Shown here one piece after another: positions 10,740-21,838 of a DNA stretch of 64,000 bases. This DNA is from Druceiella hillmani (taxonomy: Eukaryota > Arthropoda > Insecta > Lepidoptera > Hepialidae): assembly GCA_039881145.1 (NCBI GenBank), contig JAYKKI010000066.1:11921501-11985500 (forward strand), written 5' to 3'. Under the pieces are notes generated by a model. That model saw nothing but the letters and a program-made list of their open reading frames with translations. It was not told the origin of the DNA and did no database searches. Position 1 is the stretch's first letter. Each line of letters begins with the position of its first letter. The position numbers were made by a program, and so were the translations under genes.

Positions 10740-11690
10740 CAGGGTCACAGAGGTCATGAGCTCTGCGCGTTAGTGTGGAGACTACTGACTGAAGATGAGC
10801 AGGATGGTGATGTGATGCAGCGTTTAAGTATCTGTCTGTGTGAGTCGGTTTCCGGTATACAGTGTGAGCCAACGTTCCATCAGGTCTCGAGGTACAGAAT
10901 GAGCTACAGCATGTCCAGGAGGTACTAAATATGAATGGCTACAGAACACGGAGATTGCATGCTAAGCACACTGGAATTAAACACGCCGAGGCGATCAGAC
11001 AACCGGCTTTTCTACCTTATGTAAAAGGGGTGACGGATAAGATTGGAAACCTACTCAGACGGTTTTCAATAAAACCGATATACACCCCTCTTACAACAAT
11101 GGCCAAGCAGCTGCGGACACCAAAGGACGTAATTAAATTGCAGAAGCCAGGTGTCTATAAAATCGACTGTAGCTGCGGTCTTTCCTACATAGGCCAGACA
11201 AAAAGGACAATCGCCCAACGCATCAAGGAACACATAGCAGCTGTGAAGAACCGCCAGATAAGTAAGTCTGCTATAGCAGAACACTTAGTTGATTCGGGGC
11301 CCAATCACTGGATCGAACTTCATGACCCCAAGGTTATTTCTTCTGAGCCTCATTATTTCAAGAGGATTATACGGGAAGCGATTGAAATTAAAAAACATCC
11401 AAATTTCAACCGTGAAGACGGATTCAAACTCTCGGCGGCTTGGAATCCAGTGATTGCAACTAGGTGTTCGCGATGTGTACATAAATCCAAGTGTCATGAC
11501 ACCGTCAGTGTAGTGTGTAGGTCTAGTGTGAACGCGCCTTAGATTTCTACAATCAACCAAGTGGGGGTAGTTTTAAAAAACACTCCCGCGTCGCAGCGGT
11601 GACTCCTATAAATCGTCAGTCTTCCCGTGACCACAGGCTGTGCAACCAGTCAGAAACGTCGGGACATAGTGAGTACTTAGTATATAATAT
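10740..11690 (+). mobile_element. Penelope-like retroelement, 5'-truncated copy
   Basis: This block differs sharply in composition from its AT-rich flanks. It holds the 3' part of a Penelope-like element: a short out-of-frame stretch that may be the end of the reverse-transcriptase thumb or linker (HRG...LV near 10748-10790), the GIY-YIG endonuclease region, and a 3' non-coding tail from 11543. The tail contains GAAACGTC (11653-11660), the string expected at the 3' core of hammerhead ribozymes found in this class, but no CTGATGA partner is close by. The reverse transcriptase is absent. 5' truncation is typical of target-primed reverse transcription. Boundaries are approximate; no target-site duplication was identified. 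Confidence 0.75.
10868..11542 (+). pseudogene. GIY-YIG endonuclease region of a Penelope-like element
   Basis: The frame is open from 10868 (a TGA precedes it at 10865) to the TAG at 11540-11542; the first ATG is 10931, giving 203 codons. Counting from that ATG: residues 26-56 (AFLPYVKGV... IKPIYTPL) are the basic linker typical of Penelope proteins. Residues 74-88 hold the nuclease signature, GVY at 74-76 and YIG at 86-88, with the CxC pair (C80, C82) that Penelope enzymes carry inside it. R97 and H101 of RIKEH and E149 of REAIEI match the expected catalytic and structural positions. A Cys/His tail (CSRC...CH) ends the protein. Upstream of the ATG the frame continues as [14 protein letters not shown], which also fits the family, so the ATG is not the true start. 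The nuclease nicks target DNA during retrotransposition. Without the reverse transcriptase the copy cannot be autonomous, though this domain is intact. Confidence 0.85.
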
Positions 11691-12950
11691 CTAGGTTTAC
11701 TCATTAAATATATAATTACCGCGAAAAAACCCGATTCAAATCAAATAAAATATGTGTTCGAATCGCGAAAGTTTGAAAAAGTCTATACACTATTTGTCAA
11801 TAAAGCAATACCAATGCTCAAAAGCATTATGCTTTCGTTATGAATTGGTCAATAATAGACTCAATGAAATTCTAACTCTTTAGATAATATGGCTCAGGAA
11901 AATCTAAAAAAAGTCTAAAACTTAGACATTATCTAAAGTGATCAAACATAACTAATTGTTAGCATAATTGCTGTGAATGTATAACAGTTTAACCAAAAAT
12001 TTAGACTTCATGATGTTGGCATTAAAATAAAGTTTATTTACCAAGGTTTACCATCAAATGAAAGGCAACATATTACTGTTTTAGGTTTGTTACAATATCA
12101 CAAAGCTTGGAATCGTGAAATAATATTATTTTTCTAAACCACATGTTTAAAAAAAATTCAAATTCATTATAATTCTGTGCGGCTAGTTTTTGGTATTTTT
12201 CTCGATTTCGATAATTCCAAGTTGTAGCATATTCAGTTTATGATATAATAATTGAACTTTTTATAGCAGTTCTTTGCTTTAAAATTGATTTTAAACTTTT
12301 GACGAAAAATGTATCTATTTCAAAATGCGAATTTTATTAGGAAAATTTTCACGCATATTAATCAGTATTTTAAGTAATTAATTACATCTCTTTTATTATA
12401 TTCAAATTTATTATGAATATGCCCATAATAAATTTCAAATCACTCACAATTTCTACTTAGAAGAAGGTTACAAATTTCACATTGTTGATGAAGTCTATAA
12501 GGTTAAACATGTAATTAGTTCGGCGTCTTTAATGAATACATTTCTGCCAACGTCATCGCTGAGAGGTACAACTAAAAATCATTAATCACATGGTACGGAC
12601 ATGGTAAAAGTTTATTTGACAACTCGTCTTAGTAAAATTGCAATTAGTAGTGTTTAATAGAAGTTGAGATATAAAGTGTTTTTAAAAGAAATATATTGTT
12701 ATTTTGTATTGGAGAGATAATTTTTTAAATCTGCTTTCCACTAATACATATTTTTCTAATTCAAATTCGGTAGGGAGATATAATTATCGGTTGAAAGTTA
12801 AGCTATTACTTCTACACATATTAATCATGGGGTTAATTATCTATAGAATCAAAATCAGCATGAAGTTTTATTATACGAAATATTACAAAAATTATAAAGC
12901 GAATTAATTTTGCATCTATACTATTACAAAATCAAAAGAGAGGCGCGTAT
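11691..12950. other. AT-rich DNA, no gene seen
   Basis: No domain or repeat was recognised. A GTTCGAATC string at about 11756 resembles a tRNA B-box but lacks an A-box and cloverleaf. Confidence 0.5.
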
Positions 12951-13760
12951 ATATAATGAACATATTGAAAAAAAAAATTGAGGTATACTCCTCTGTCTGC
13001 CCGTCTTCTGAGTACCGTGCAAGAATTGCTGAACCGATTTGAATGCAACATTTTATAGCAAAATCTTTGAAATTTAAATTTAAATTTGCACCACCTTTTC
13101 TATTTTAGGAATATTTTCAACGAGACGTTTGTGCTTCCTGTTTTTGGAGTTTACTCCTTAATAATCGATTTCATGAAGGTTTATGAATAGTAATATCAGA
13201 AATTCAGAGCGTACGAAGTTCAAAGCGTTAAAAAATTTCACAATTAGGTTCTCATCGTACGAAGTTCAGAGCGTTAAAAAAATGTAACCGTTAGGTGGTC
13301 TCTCCGCGCAACATTCCGCGCATTTTTAGAGTGAGATACCAATATGTTTATTTGGCATTTCCTTATGGCGTAATCGCAATGACTGAGTGTGACACGCATA
13401 ATTTACAATCGTTCAGTTATATCAAGATGTAATGATTAAATGTTATTGTGTGTGATTATTTAGTATCTTCTATCCTACAAAATTAAAAAGTATCCTTAAA
13501 TTTTAACTTTTTAGTATGTCGTTACTAAATATTTTTCATTTTGTTGCATAAATTTGATCTTGTTCCTTTGTGTTTTGCTTGAAAATGATCAAGTAAATCA
13601 TTGATTGTCAGCATTTATTTATTCAAGAATTTTCAATTTAAATTGAATGGTATTAATATTTATGTTTATATACAGTGTTATCTATTTTATAAAAACTAAG
13701 ACAACATACTTAAGGAGTAAATTCCAGTCGCGCGTCGGAGCTGACACCCATATTTTTTTC
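12951..13760. repeat. Unclassified repeat-like block with subterminal inverted repeat
   Basis: Several signals differ from the flanks. CTGTCTGCCCGTCTTCTGAG followed by CTGAACCGATTTGAATGCAA (about 12992-13052) resembles a string I remember as common in insect repeats. GGAGTTTACTCCTTAA (about 13146) is matched in inverted orientation by TTAAGGAGTAAATTCC (about 13710), with CAGTCGCGCGTCGGAGCTGA just beyond. Between them lies a 46 bp tandem duplication (13211-13305) built on CGTACGAAGTTC. The block may be a non-autonomous transposon; class and ends are not established. Confidence 0.4.
13211..13305 (+). repeat. 46-bp direct repeat, two copies
   Basis: CGTACGAAGTTCAAAGCGTT at 13211 recurs as CGTACGAAGTTCAGAGCGTT at about 13257, each followed by an A-run and then AATTAGG or CCGTTAGG. 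Two adjacent units, a few mismatches. Confidence 0.75.
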
Positions 13761-14829
13761 ATTTATCTGTTTAGGCATCACGTGAGAATTACGTTACCGC
13801 TTAAAATTATACTTTGACTGTTATGATACGTAATATAAAGAAAAAATCTAGTCTATCAAATATTTTAGCACTCGCGGAATAAGCCAAAGACATAAGATTA
13901 GAACTGATGAACACAATTTATTGAGTCTATTATAACAATTCAGCTCATAGTTCAACACTAAAATATAAAACACTGTTACACTGGTCAAGGCTACTTTTTA
14001 TGCGAGAACCATATTATTGGAAAAAACGGCGAGAAAAATAAAAAAATGCGTGAGCAAAGCCGCCTCAAGTATACCACTAAATAAAATATTAAATTATTAA
14101 AGTAGATATGAAAAATATAATCTATAGTTTAGAAATAAATTTATCATCTTAAAATAATAAAAAAAATAGTTTCTACTTTTGTATAAAATTTTTAGCAGAA
14201 AATTTTTAGAAATTATTTTTGGTAATTTTTTCAGTGTCTCATGGAATTCACATATGCTCAAAATTTTATTTATTCGACCAAATGTTAGGTTTTTTTCACT
14301 TACATATCCATTCTGTCCACCTTATACATAACAAGTAGACTTTTTTTGCCTGTGTTCTTGGAGTATAAAAAAAATTAAACATCCACATAGTGCGAAATAA
14401 AACTTGCTAAATATTCATAATTGACGTACTTTTAACATAAACATACATAACTGCAGAAAAATTGCTTAGTATTCGTGTCACGAAACATAAGAGGAAATAA
14501 AATTTGCTCCGCTCGTAAATGCAACGATGATGTAAGAGCAAAGAAAGGATGTCACTTTTAAGAGTATGTCGCCCGTATAAGTATCTACTCTCTAGGTGTT
14601 TAGGGGTCGTAAAACAAATGTTGGCCGTAAATGGTTATAATATTTTTCACGTGATACAAAATGACGTAAAGAGTACATCAACTCAACCTTTTACACATTT
14701 TGTATACACCATATACCTATATAAAACACGTAATGAAGAATTATTCATGGAGACGAGTCTGTGCACCCAACTGGGTTCATTTAAAATGTGTTTCTGCTTC
14801 TTTCTTTATGAAACAGTTAAGTATATTCG
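13761..14829. other. AT-rich DNA, no gene seen
   Basis: Nothing recognised. The frames at 14549-14896 and 14700-14930 are created by the adjoining TA/TG microsatellite. Confidence 0.5.
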
Positions 14830-14839
14830 TATATATATA

Positions 14840-14895
<56 letters not shown>

Positions 14896-14899
14896 AGTG
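14830..14899. repeat. (TA)n(TG)n compound microsatellite
   Basis: About 50 bp of TA passes directly into about 20 bp of GT dinucleotides. It explains the low-complexity YIYIYIY and CVCVCV tails of the overlapping frames. Confidence 0.97.
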
Positions 14900-15949
14900 T
14901 TTTTACATACCTTCGCTCGTTGGACGGTAATGTGTCTAGAACATATTACGATATAAGAACTTACAAGCGTAATTTATTAAAAAAAATAACATACGGACAT
15001 AGCAACAGGCGAGTTATACAATCTTTGGTCATAAAAAAAGTTGAAGAAATTAAAAAAAATTTAAGCTTAAGAACAGCAGGGATCCGAGAGCTTCTCTACG
15101 TTAAGAAGATCTGCAAATAACTATAATAAGATGCGAATGAACAGTTAGAGAACACGAATAAAATGAGTGTCTATGGAAAATTGTATGTACTAATTTAAAT
15201 ATATGAGGTCATTATGAAAATCTATAAGGTTGTAGTCTGATAGAAAGAGAAGTGCCAATATCGATCAGGAATTGTGATATGTAACATGCTCTCATAAATA
15301 AGTACGTACAGATCTCTAGACGAAGACGCTTGGAATTTTTCAAAGCCAAGGTTATTTATCATAATAAAAACTTAAAACAATAACAAATTGGTATATTTTT
15401 ATAAGCAAGTGTTTTCTCTCTAGAAACCTAAATTACTCGTGATTAATTACTTCTGTCGTTAAAACTCGGGCGAACTAGTCGAAAAAGAAATATATACTTG
15501 CGAGGTGTTCCGAATATAAATCTGGGTTTTAGTATAGTTTAATTTCAGATCAGCTTATTATTCTATTTAGCTTAATTGTACAAAATCGTAATTTTCTCCT
15601 AAAAATATTTAGTACAAGCAAATGACTAGATGTAAAACATATGCCATAAGTCATAACAGTATCATGTAGTAGGAATATCATGTAGTTCCTTAACATTTAC
15701 TCAGGTACTGCGACGGTCAGGGGCTCTCGTTACTGGTCACCATTTACAACAATTTAATTATGAATAAAGTAACAATAACTAGTAAATACAAATATGCATA
15801 TTATTCTACCCACAACCTATTGTCTTCTAGTCCCTTTTATTCTCTTTCGTTGTTAAATGGCAGTTTTCATCTTGGAAAAACCAAAATTATGGAAAATACA
15901 TTGCTTCTTCTACGATGAATGTTCTTTATTGGATCGTTCCATTTTCAAA
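14900..15949. other. AT-rich DNA, no gene seen
   Basis: A short near-repeat of ATCATGTAGT occurs twice at about 15660-15685. A frame at 14881-15120 begins in the microsatellite and has no known domain. Confidence 0.5.
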
Positions 15950-15956
15950 CAAAGGT

Positions 15957-16567
15957 TCATTCTTTTAGTCACATGTCGCATGTCCATCAGTGCTATTATA
16001 TTTTTCAAGGCAGACAATCGTTTCAAAATCTATTTAAAAGAACAAATGTATCCAGTACAATCTTTTCCCTAATACAGTGTACCGACATTAAATGTATACG
16101 CACATAGAGGTAAAGACGTCAGAGCAATAAAATATAACGCAGCGATTTATAAATAAAGCCTTTATTAGAATTTGAACGCTAAATAAAACAGTACAGTATC
16201 TTAATAAAGAATATTATTTTTAGAAGGAAATGTTAATAATATTGTCAATTCAATGTTTCTCTTATTAGTCACATATCGCATGACCATCACTGCTATTGTA
16301 CCTATCAAGGCACACAATCATTTCATAATCTACATAAAAGAAGAAATATATTAATTACAATATTTTCCCTAAATGAAGTGCACCGACATTAAATGTATAC
16401 GCACTTAGAGGTAAAGACGTCAGAGCAATAAAATATGACGCAGCGATTTATAAATAAAGCCCTTATTGGGATTTGGATACTAAACGAAACAGTACAGTCT
16501 CTCAATAACGAATATTATTTTAGGAAGGAAATGTTAATTATATTGCCAGGTTAATGTTTCTCTTAAC
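15957..16567 (+). repeat. Tandem duplication, two copies of about 300 bp
   Basis: Unit 1 (about 15957-16264) and unit 2 (about 16257-16567) align end to end with a 300 bp offset. Anchors are TTAGTCACATGTCGCATG (15965) against TTAGTCACATATCGCATG (16265), CACCGACATTAAATGTATAC, AGAGGTAAAGACGTCAGAGC, GCAGCGATTTATAAATAAAG and AATGTTTCTCTTA at each unit end. Identity by eye is roughly 85 percent, so the duplication is not recent. Each unit has an internal AATAAA. Overlapping frames (15857-16072, 15919-16107) are disrupted in unit 2, so no protein is supported. Confidence 0.9.
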
Positions 16568-18748
16568 TTTCTATTATGGAATTTCCATTTTAATGAAACA
16601 TTTATATGTATTTTTTATAATCGAAATAATTTTGAAAAAAAAAAATATTTTTTGAAAAATAAATTATTTGCTCGTAGTAATCACTGAAATTAAAAAATGA
16701 ATATGTTGCACATTATTTTACAATGGATTTTAGTTAAACACTTGTGTATGCGCATATTATTGGGACTTTTGTTCACACAGAAGTCCAAGTCCTACTATGC
16801 GCATTTAGAAGTATTTAGTTCAAGTAGCTGACTACTTGTTACCGATAGTGAGATACGATCCATTTTTTTGTTTTTTATATATTTTTTTCTTAAATTTTAA
16901 TGGAAGCACTTGAAAAAATTATATTTAAGTTTCTTTAATTTTTTTTTATAAAATATAAATCAAAAATGTTCAATACTTCATCTTATTATTAAATTCCAAG
17001 AAATGCGACATTGAAACTTCCCCCTAAATACGTCTCTTAATTTTTAATTAACGTACGGTTAAATAGATGACGAAACAATAATTCCTAAAATTATTTTATA
17101 TCAATTCTGAACTCATTTGTTAAAAAAATATTTAATACGCATACATTCTTTACCCTTATAATAAACGTTTAGAAAACAATGGCGTTTAAAATATCTGCAC
17201 TGATTTCTAATCTTCCCCTGACAATATTTAGGATGACAAAGCGAAGGGAATTGCATGAAGACACACCGAGGAAAACATAAAAATGTGGCTTTCGCCTTTT
17301 CTAAAAACGTAAGAACGATATTCAAAAATTTCATTGCTACTTTTTAACCTAGCGAGTCATAATTAAAATTGATAAATGAAAATAGTACAAAGAAAGTTTT
17401 TCCTTTACGGATATAAGAATTGAAATCTTACATATTTTTAATCTCACACACTTTTTGTGTCAAAGCGATATTGACAAATAACTACATACTTCTGTTGTAA
17501 ATTCCTGTTAAATATAAATATAATAAACCTGCAGAATTAATTGGTTTTTCATTTAGGATATTTACGAGAAAATGAGCACATTATAATAAGGCAGGCACAT
17601 AATAAAAGCAATAGGATACAAAAATATTGTTTTAGAATTTTTCAATATTTGTGTGTTTGTTTAAAAAATATTGACTTAATTCAGATGATATTAATAAATT
17701 AAGTTTTTTTTAAAATATAGAGATAACATGAAGTAATATTTAGTTTTAATTTCATCAAAATCGCTTCCCCCAACTAAAATATATGTTAATTTATCCTTTT
17801 CTAAAATTTATTTAAGTTTTATCAGTACATCGATAAATAGTGTCAACCAACTCGATAGTAATTGCACAAATGTGTGCTATAATTCACATCAGTAAGGGTG
17901 TTTTTTCTTTCAGTTGTGTGATGAAATTTTCCACTCGCACATACATTGGGGAAGTGGACATACCCAGAGGACAAGTACATGGTGAAGCGGGGGAGATAGG
18001 TGCTCACTAAGCCATTTACATGTAGATAGGAGGACAAAAGTCGTTTTTAGTACTCTTTGACATTTGAAGTTTTTCGATATTGTATATATTCGATATATGC
18101 TTGTTTTATTTCTTCAATTCGTTTTAAATTGGAATCTATTTTTAATATTTGCAATTTAATAGCTTTGTAGGTTTAATATTAAACTGTATAAATTTGTTGT
18201 TAAGTATTTTTTTCTATACACGTGACAAATTTTTAGAATAATTCTGCCCGTGTGGTGTTTATAAAAAAAGTATTTAGAGGAACATAAGAAATATAATAAA
18301 ATTAAAAATGTTTTGTTTTTGGAAAGTTTATCCGTTTATGTGCGAATCTCTTTGTCAGTTTATACATCAGGTATATGTAATTAAAAGGCTATCGATAAAG
18401 TTTTTATCGGCGTTTTTTTTTGGATTTAGAGTAATATATTATTTATAATTTACCGCAATCGACTACTAAAAAAGGAGGTGATGTAATTTCATATTTCAAT
18501 ACAAAGTCTATTTACTGAAAAAAGTTTACTGTTATAATCATTATAATAAATGGTGTTGCTTATAATAATTTTAAATTTAATAATATTTTCCAAATGTTCA
18601 AAGTTAGAGTCATGCCTAGTTTATTAATAATTATATCGCTCTATAGAAAAACATGAGTTAAAAATTACTACCAAGCCTCTACGGACATATTTACTAAGTT
18701 TCTTACTTATAACAATAAGAGGCTAAAATTTTTTTTAACCATGATGTT
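16568..18748. other. AT-rich DNA, no gene seen
   Basis: The minus-strand frames at 17113-17334 and 17843-18037 have no recognisable domain. A less AT-rich patch at about 17930-18030 (CCAGAGGACAAGTACATGGT) was inspected without result. Confidence 0.45.
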
Positions 18749-18793
18749 GACAGACGCTTTATTTTAAATATTACGGTTAGGGAGAACCAAAAC
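18749..18793 (+). repeat. 45-bp dispersed repeat, copy 1
   Basis: GACAGACGCTTTATTTTAAA then TATTACGGTTAGGGAGAACC. It matches 21794-21838 with few differences, in the same orientation. No larger shared block was found. Confidence 0.75.
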
Positions 18794-18831
18794 GTTGCTA
18801 GTTTTTTTAATCATGATTCTAGTATAACAGT

Positions 18832-19020
18832 CTTGCTATTATGCATTTAAGACTTCAGTTTGATTTCTGCTGATTTCATTGTTTGACCCTAAAAAACAAT
18901 GTTATGGTTATGCCCTTTGAGACAAATAAAATTATTCTAGCAAGGAGTTCTGCTATTATGTAACGAGGACTTCTGTTGACCTCGTTTCGACTTTATCATT
19001 TGACACAGAATATTACTCGT
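18832..19020 (+). repeat. Degenerate tandem repeat, unit about 118 bp
   Basis: GCTATTATGCATTTAAGACT (about 18834) recurs as GCTATTATGTAACGAGGACT (about 18951), and both continue through a GTTGA-like string, a TTTCNAC/TTTATCATT-like string and TTTGAC. Identity is only moderate; two units are visible. Confidence 0.5.
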
Positions 19021-19873
19021 TATGATGCATTATCAATATTGAGAAAATTAAAGTGAATTCAAATTTCTTGACCCTGCTGTTAGGCATTGAGGGGGTTCTT
19101 TGATCACCTTCAGACTATTGTTGTAACAGGATGAATTCCAAATCTGTTAAATTATCAGTAATGAGTAAAACTCTAATTACAAGAATTAGAATATAGTTAA
19201 TCAGGAATAAGCTGAATCAAATGGATCGGTTATAGGAGTCTACTTGTAATAGAGCAAGTAAAGTGAAACAAAGTGAAGTTTAAGTAATATAATCAAAAGT
19301 ATTAAAAACATATTATTTATATCAGAGTAGAGCTGCACTAGAGTTCTTTTAGAAGTTCTTACATGAAAGTTTTTGGGTTTTTTTTGTAACTGAAGAGTTA
19401 ATTACAATTTGCTGTTCAGTTCTGTTGGATAAAATTGAATTTGAATAAGAATCTTGAAGTTGATATAGATTTTTAATTTATTAAAAAGGTATAGTTACTA
19501 TGAAAGCAAATTTGAACGTCGTTATAACTAGCAAAATTATAACAACCATTCTCTTCTTTCGTTAGGAAAAAGGACATCTTAATACATAAAAAATAAAAAT
19601 ACACAATATAGAAAAGAATTTGAAATCAAACACTTTGCATTAAAATAAATACTTTATTTAAATAGTTTACCTAATTATTAAGCTATAATATATAAAATTC
19701 CATTATAGATAAGAAGACCCCAAGTAAATGCGACAAAGGCCAAGAAGAATAAAAAAAAATTAAATATCCATGTAACATTTTGTTTCTGTATTTGTTTTCC
19801 GTATAAGTAATATAACACTTAGTTTTTCGTCAAATTAACTGGAAAACGTATACAAAACTTTGTTTCGAACTAA
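19021..19873. other. AT-rich DNA, no gene seen
   Basis: Nothing recognised on either strand. Confidence 0.5.
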
Positions 19874-20246
19874 AAGTTTGAGAGAATCGTTCCAATAAAT
19901 GGTACAAGAGGATCCTTTGATACAGAAAGATGGGAGCCTGCTAACATATCACACCCCACAGCGCTACTTCGCAGAGTGTGGTTAAGACCGCGGTTAAGGG
20001 CCTTAATGAACGCTTCAACAGACGCTGTGTGCGGATGGGCTCTAGACAAACTTTATATTGAAGAGGTAAGAATTTTTACCGTTTACAGTATAACATTCCA
20101 CACGTCCCTTGCAACTTGTAGAAGCAGTTAATTAAATTGCGGGGTCCCGATTACGGTTTCCAGCCATTCGACGAGCAATGATGGACTTATGTCCTGATTC
20201 GCTACAAGATATTGCTCTGGTAGCAATACGACCGCAATATGTATAA
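19874..20246 (+). other. GC-rich, exon-like island
   Basis: A frame open from 19874 reads GSFDTERWEPANISHPTALL, then LRRVWLRPRLRALM, and ends DKLYIEE exactly at a GTAAG (20066-20070), a strong splice-donor match. After 98 bp, TTTCCAG (ending 20163) precedes a second open frame, IRRAMMDLCPDSLQDIALVA, closing with TAA at 20244-20246. The phases of the two pieces do not agree, because exon 1 ends at a complete codon and the second frame needs two leading bases. Another plus frame starting at ATG 19899 and the minus strand are also open for 28-60 codons. I recognise no family. It could be host coding sequence, a pseudogene or TE debris; coding strand and frame are undecided. Confidence 0.3.
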
Positions 20247-21793
20247 ATTGTGCGTATTAAAGAATGAAAATTAATAAATGAGTTCAATTAATTATTCCTT
20301 TCTATAAATTCAATACTTTTTATTAAAAGTAATTAAATTTTAAGCATTTATTCGGAAATAATACGCCATCGTGACTCCTCAGTTATTTGAAAAAAAAGTA
20401 TTTTAAGCTTTTTTCCAATGGCTTTGTATTTATCTTTCGTTAGCGTCCATTAGTGTTTCTTAAAAAGAAGAAACGTGAATAAAGACGCTGACCAGATTTT
20501 AATGCCCCATTGTCTATTAAGTGGTTAATGCCAACCTTAAACGGACAAAATCTTAGACGGCGCCGATTCTGTCACTCTAGGCGACCGTTATTATATTTTA
20601 TTATGTTTTAATATTATTGCGGCTAAAATAATTTTGGTACTTTTTAATTGTTTATTTCGTTAATGACTACACGCAAACTTGAACTTTGTATTTTACGTAA
20701 AGGAACGCTCTATAATGCGTATAATATATCCGTCAATACGAAATAATATATCCACCAGGACGTCAAAGACAGAACCGGATAAATTGTACGAGTAAGAGAA
20801 AGATAATTTAGAAAAAAATTGTTGATTTTTTCTTTTTCAGGAGTCAAAAATATTTGGATTAGTTTTGTTATTATTTTTCCTCGTTTAACGAGAACTATCT
20901 CAAGTCCTTGATGCACAGTCACAGGCTGACTTTTGCGACAGTTAATATTGCTTAATTTGACATAAACTATTTTGAAATATTAGGAATCGGTATTGCGCCT
21001 ATTATAGAAAGCAAATTTTTGCAACAATCGTGTTACTTCTAACCCCTAATAGTTGTTCCTAGTTTTTTTTTGTGGAAGAAATACTACTATTTTCTGTGAA
21101 TAAATTAATTTATTTGTGGATGATTGATCCTTAGGATGTAAAAAAGATTTTATAAAATATAATATATTCCTCCTCCCATTTTAAATCACACTTTCAATTT
21201 TACATTCTATGACAAGTATAAACATTTACTTTCTATGACTTTTACATTCTATGACTAGGACAAATTATGAATTTCTTAACTTCATTAACCTTCGATGTTG
21301 TGCATCAACTAACTATAGAAAAGAACAAGCTTTACAAAATTTAACTAGCTTAATAGATTTTATAAAATAAACAAGTGAAATTAAATTATGAGCCCCTTGT
21401 TCCCCCGGTTATCATCAATTTGACTATGAAATATTCCATGACACTTTTTTGAATATATTTTGGAAAACTTGATTTAAATTTAATAGGGTCATTCGGATAA
21501 TAAAACTATTTTATTAAGGGAAGATTTAAAAATCTATTGGCTAAAGCAAGATAAAAATTATCTTGTGTATATAATTGTGTTTATATATATTTAATACGTG
21601 ATTGACGTATTAACGTTTGCAGCAAATATTTCTTTCTGACATATTTGGCTGCCGCTGACATTTGAATATAAAACCCCACGAAGAATGTCAATTGAATTCT
21701 CATTCATAAACACATTTTTACATTTAGCCGCCATATTTGTTCTGAAAATATATTAAATATGACATAATTTACGAATATTTTTTATAAAAATTG
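20247..21793. other. AT-rich DNA, small direct repeats only
   Basis: TTTTACATTCTATGAC occurs twice (about 21198 and 21238) with a related TTTACTTTCTATGAC between, a short local triplication. A somewhat GC-richer patch at 20510-20600 has no recognised feature. Confidence 0.5.
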
Positions 21794-21838
21794 ACAGAAG
21801 CTTTATTTTAAATATTATGGTTAGGGGAAACGAAAACG
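21794..21838 (+). repeat. 45-bp dispersed repeat, copy 2
   Basis: GACAGAAGCTTTATTTTAAA then TATTATGGTTAGGGGAAACG; the partner of 18749-18793, about 3 kb away. Confidence 0.75.

Noticed and set aside
11066..11560. Minus-strand frames opposite the GIY-YIG region
   Set aside because: The plus strand carries clear family motifs throughout; these are shadows.
11750..11775. tRNA B-box-like GTTCGAATC
   Set aside because: No A-box and no cloverleaf can be drawn around it.
14549..14930. Frames of 115 and 76 codons with IYIYIY and CVCV tails
   Set aside because: Length comes from the TA/TG microsatellite at 14830-14899; the rest has no domain.
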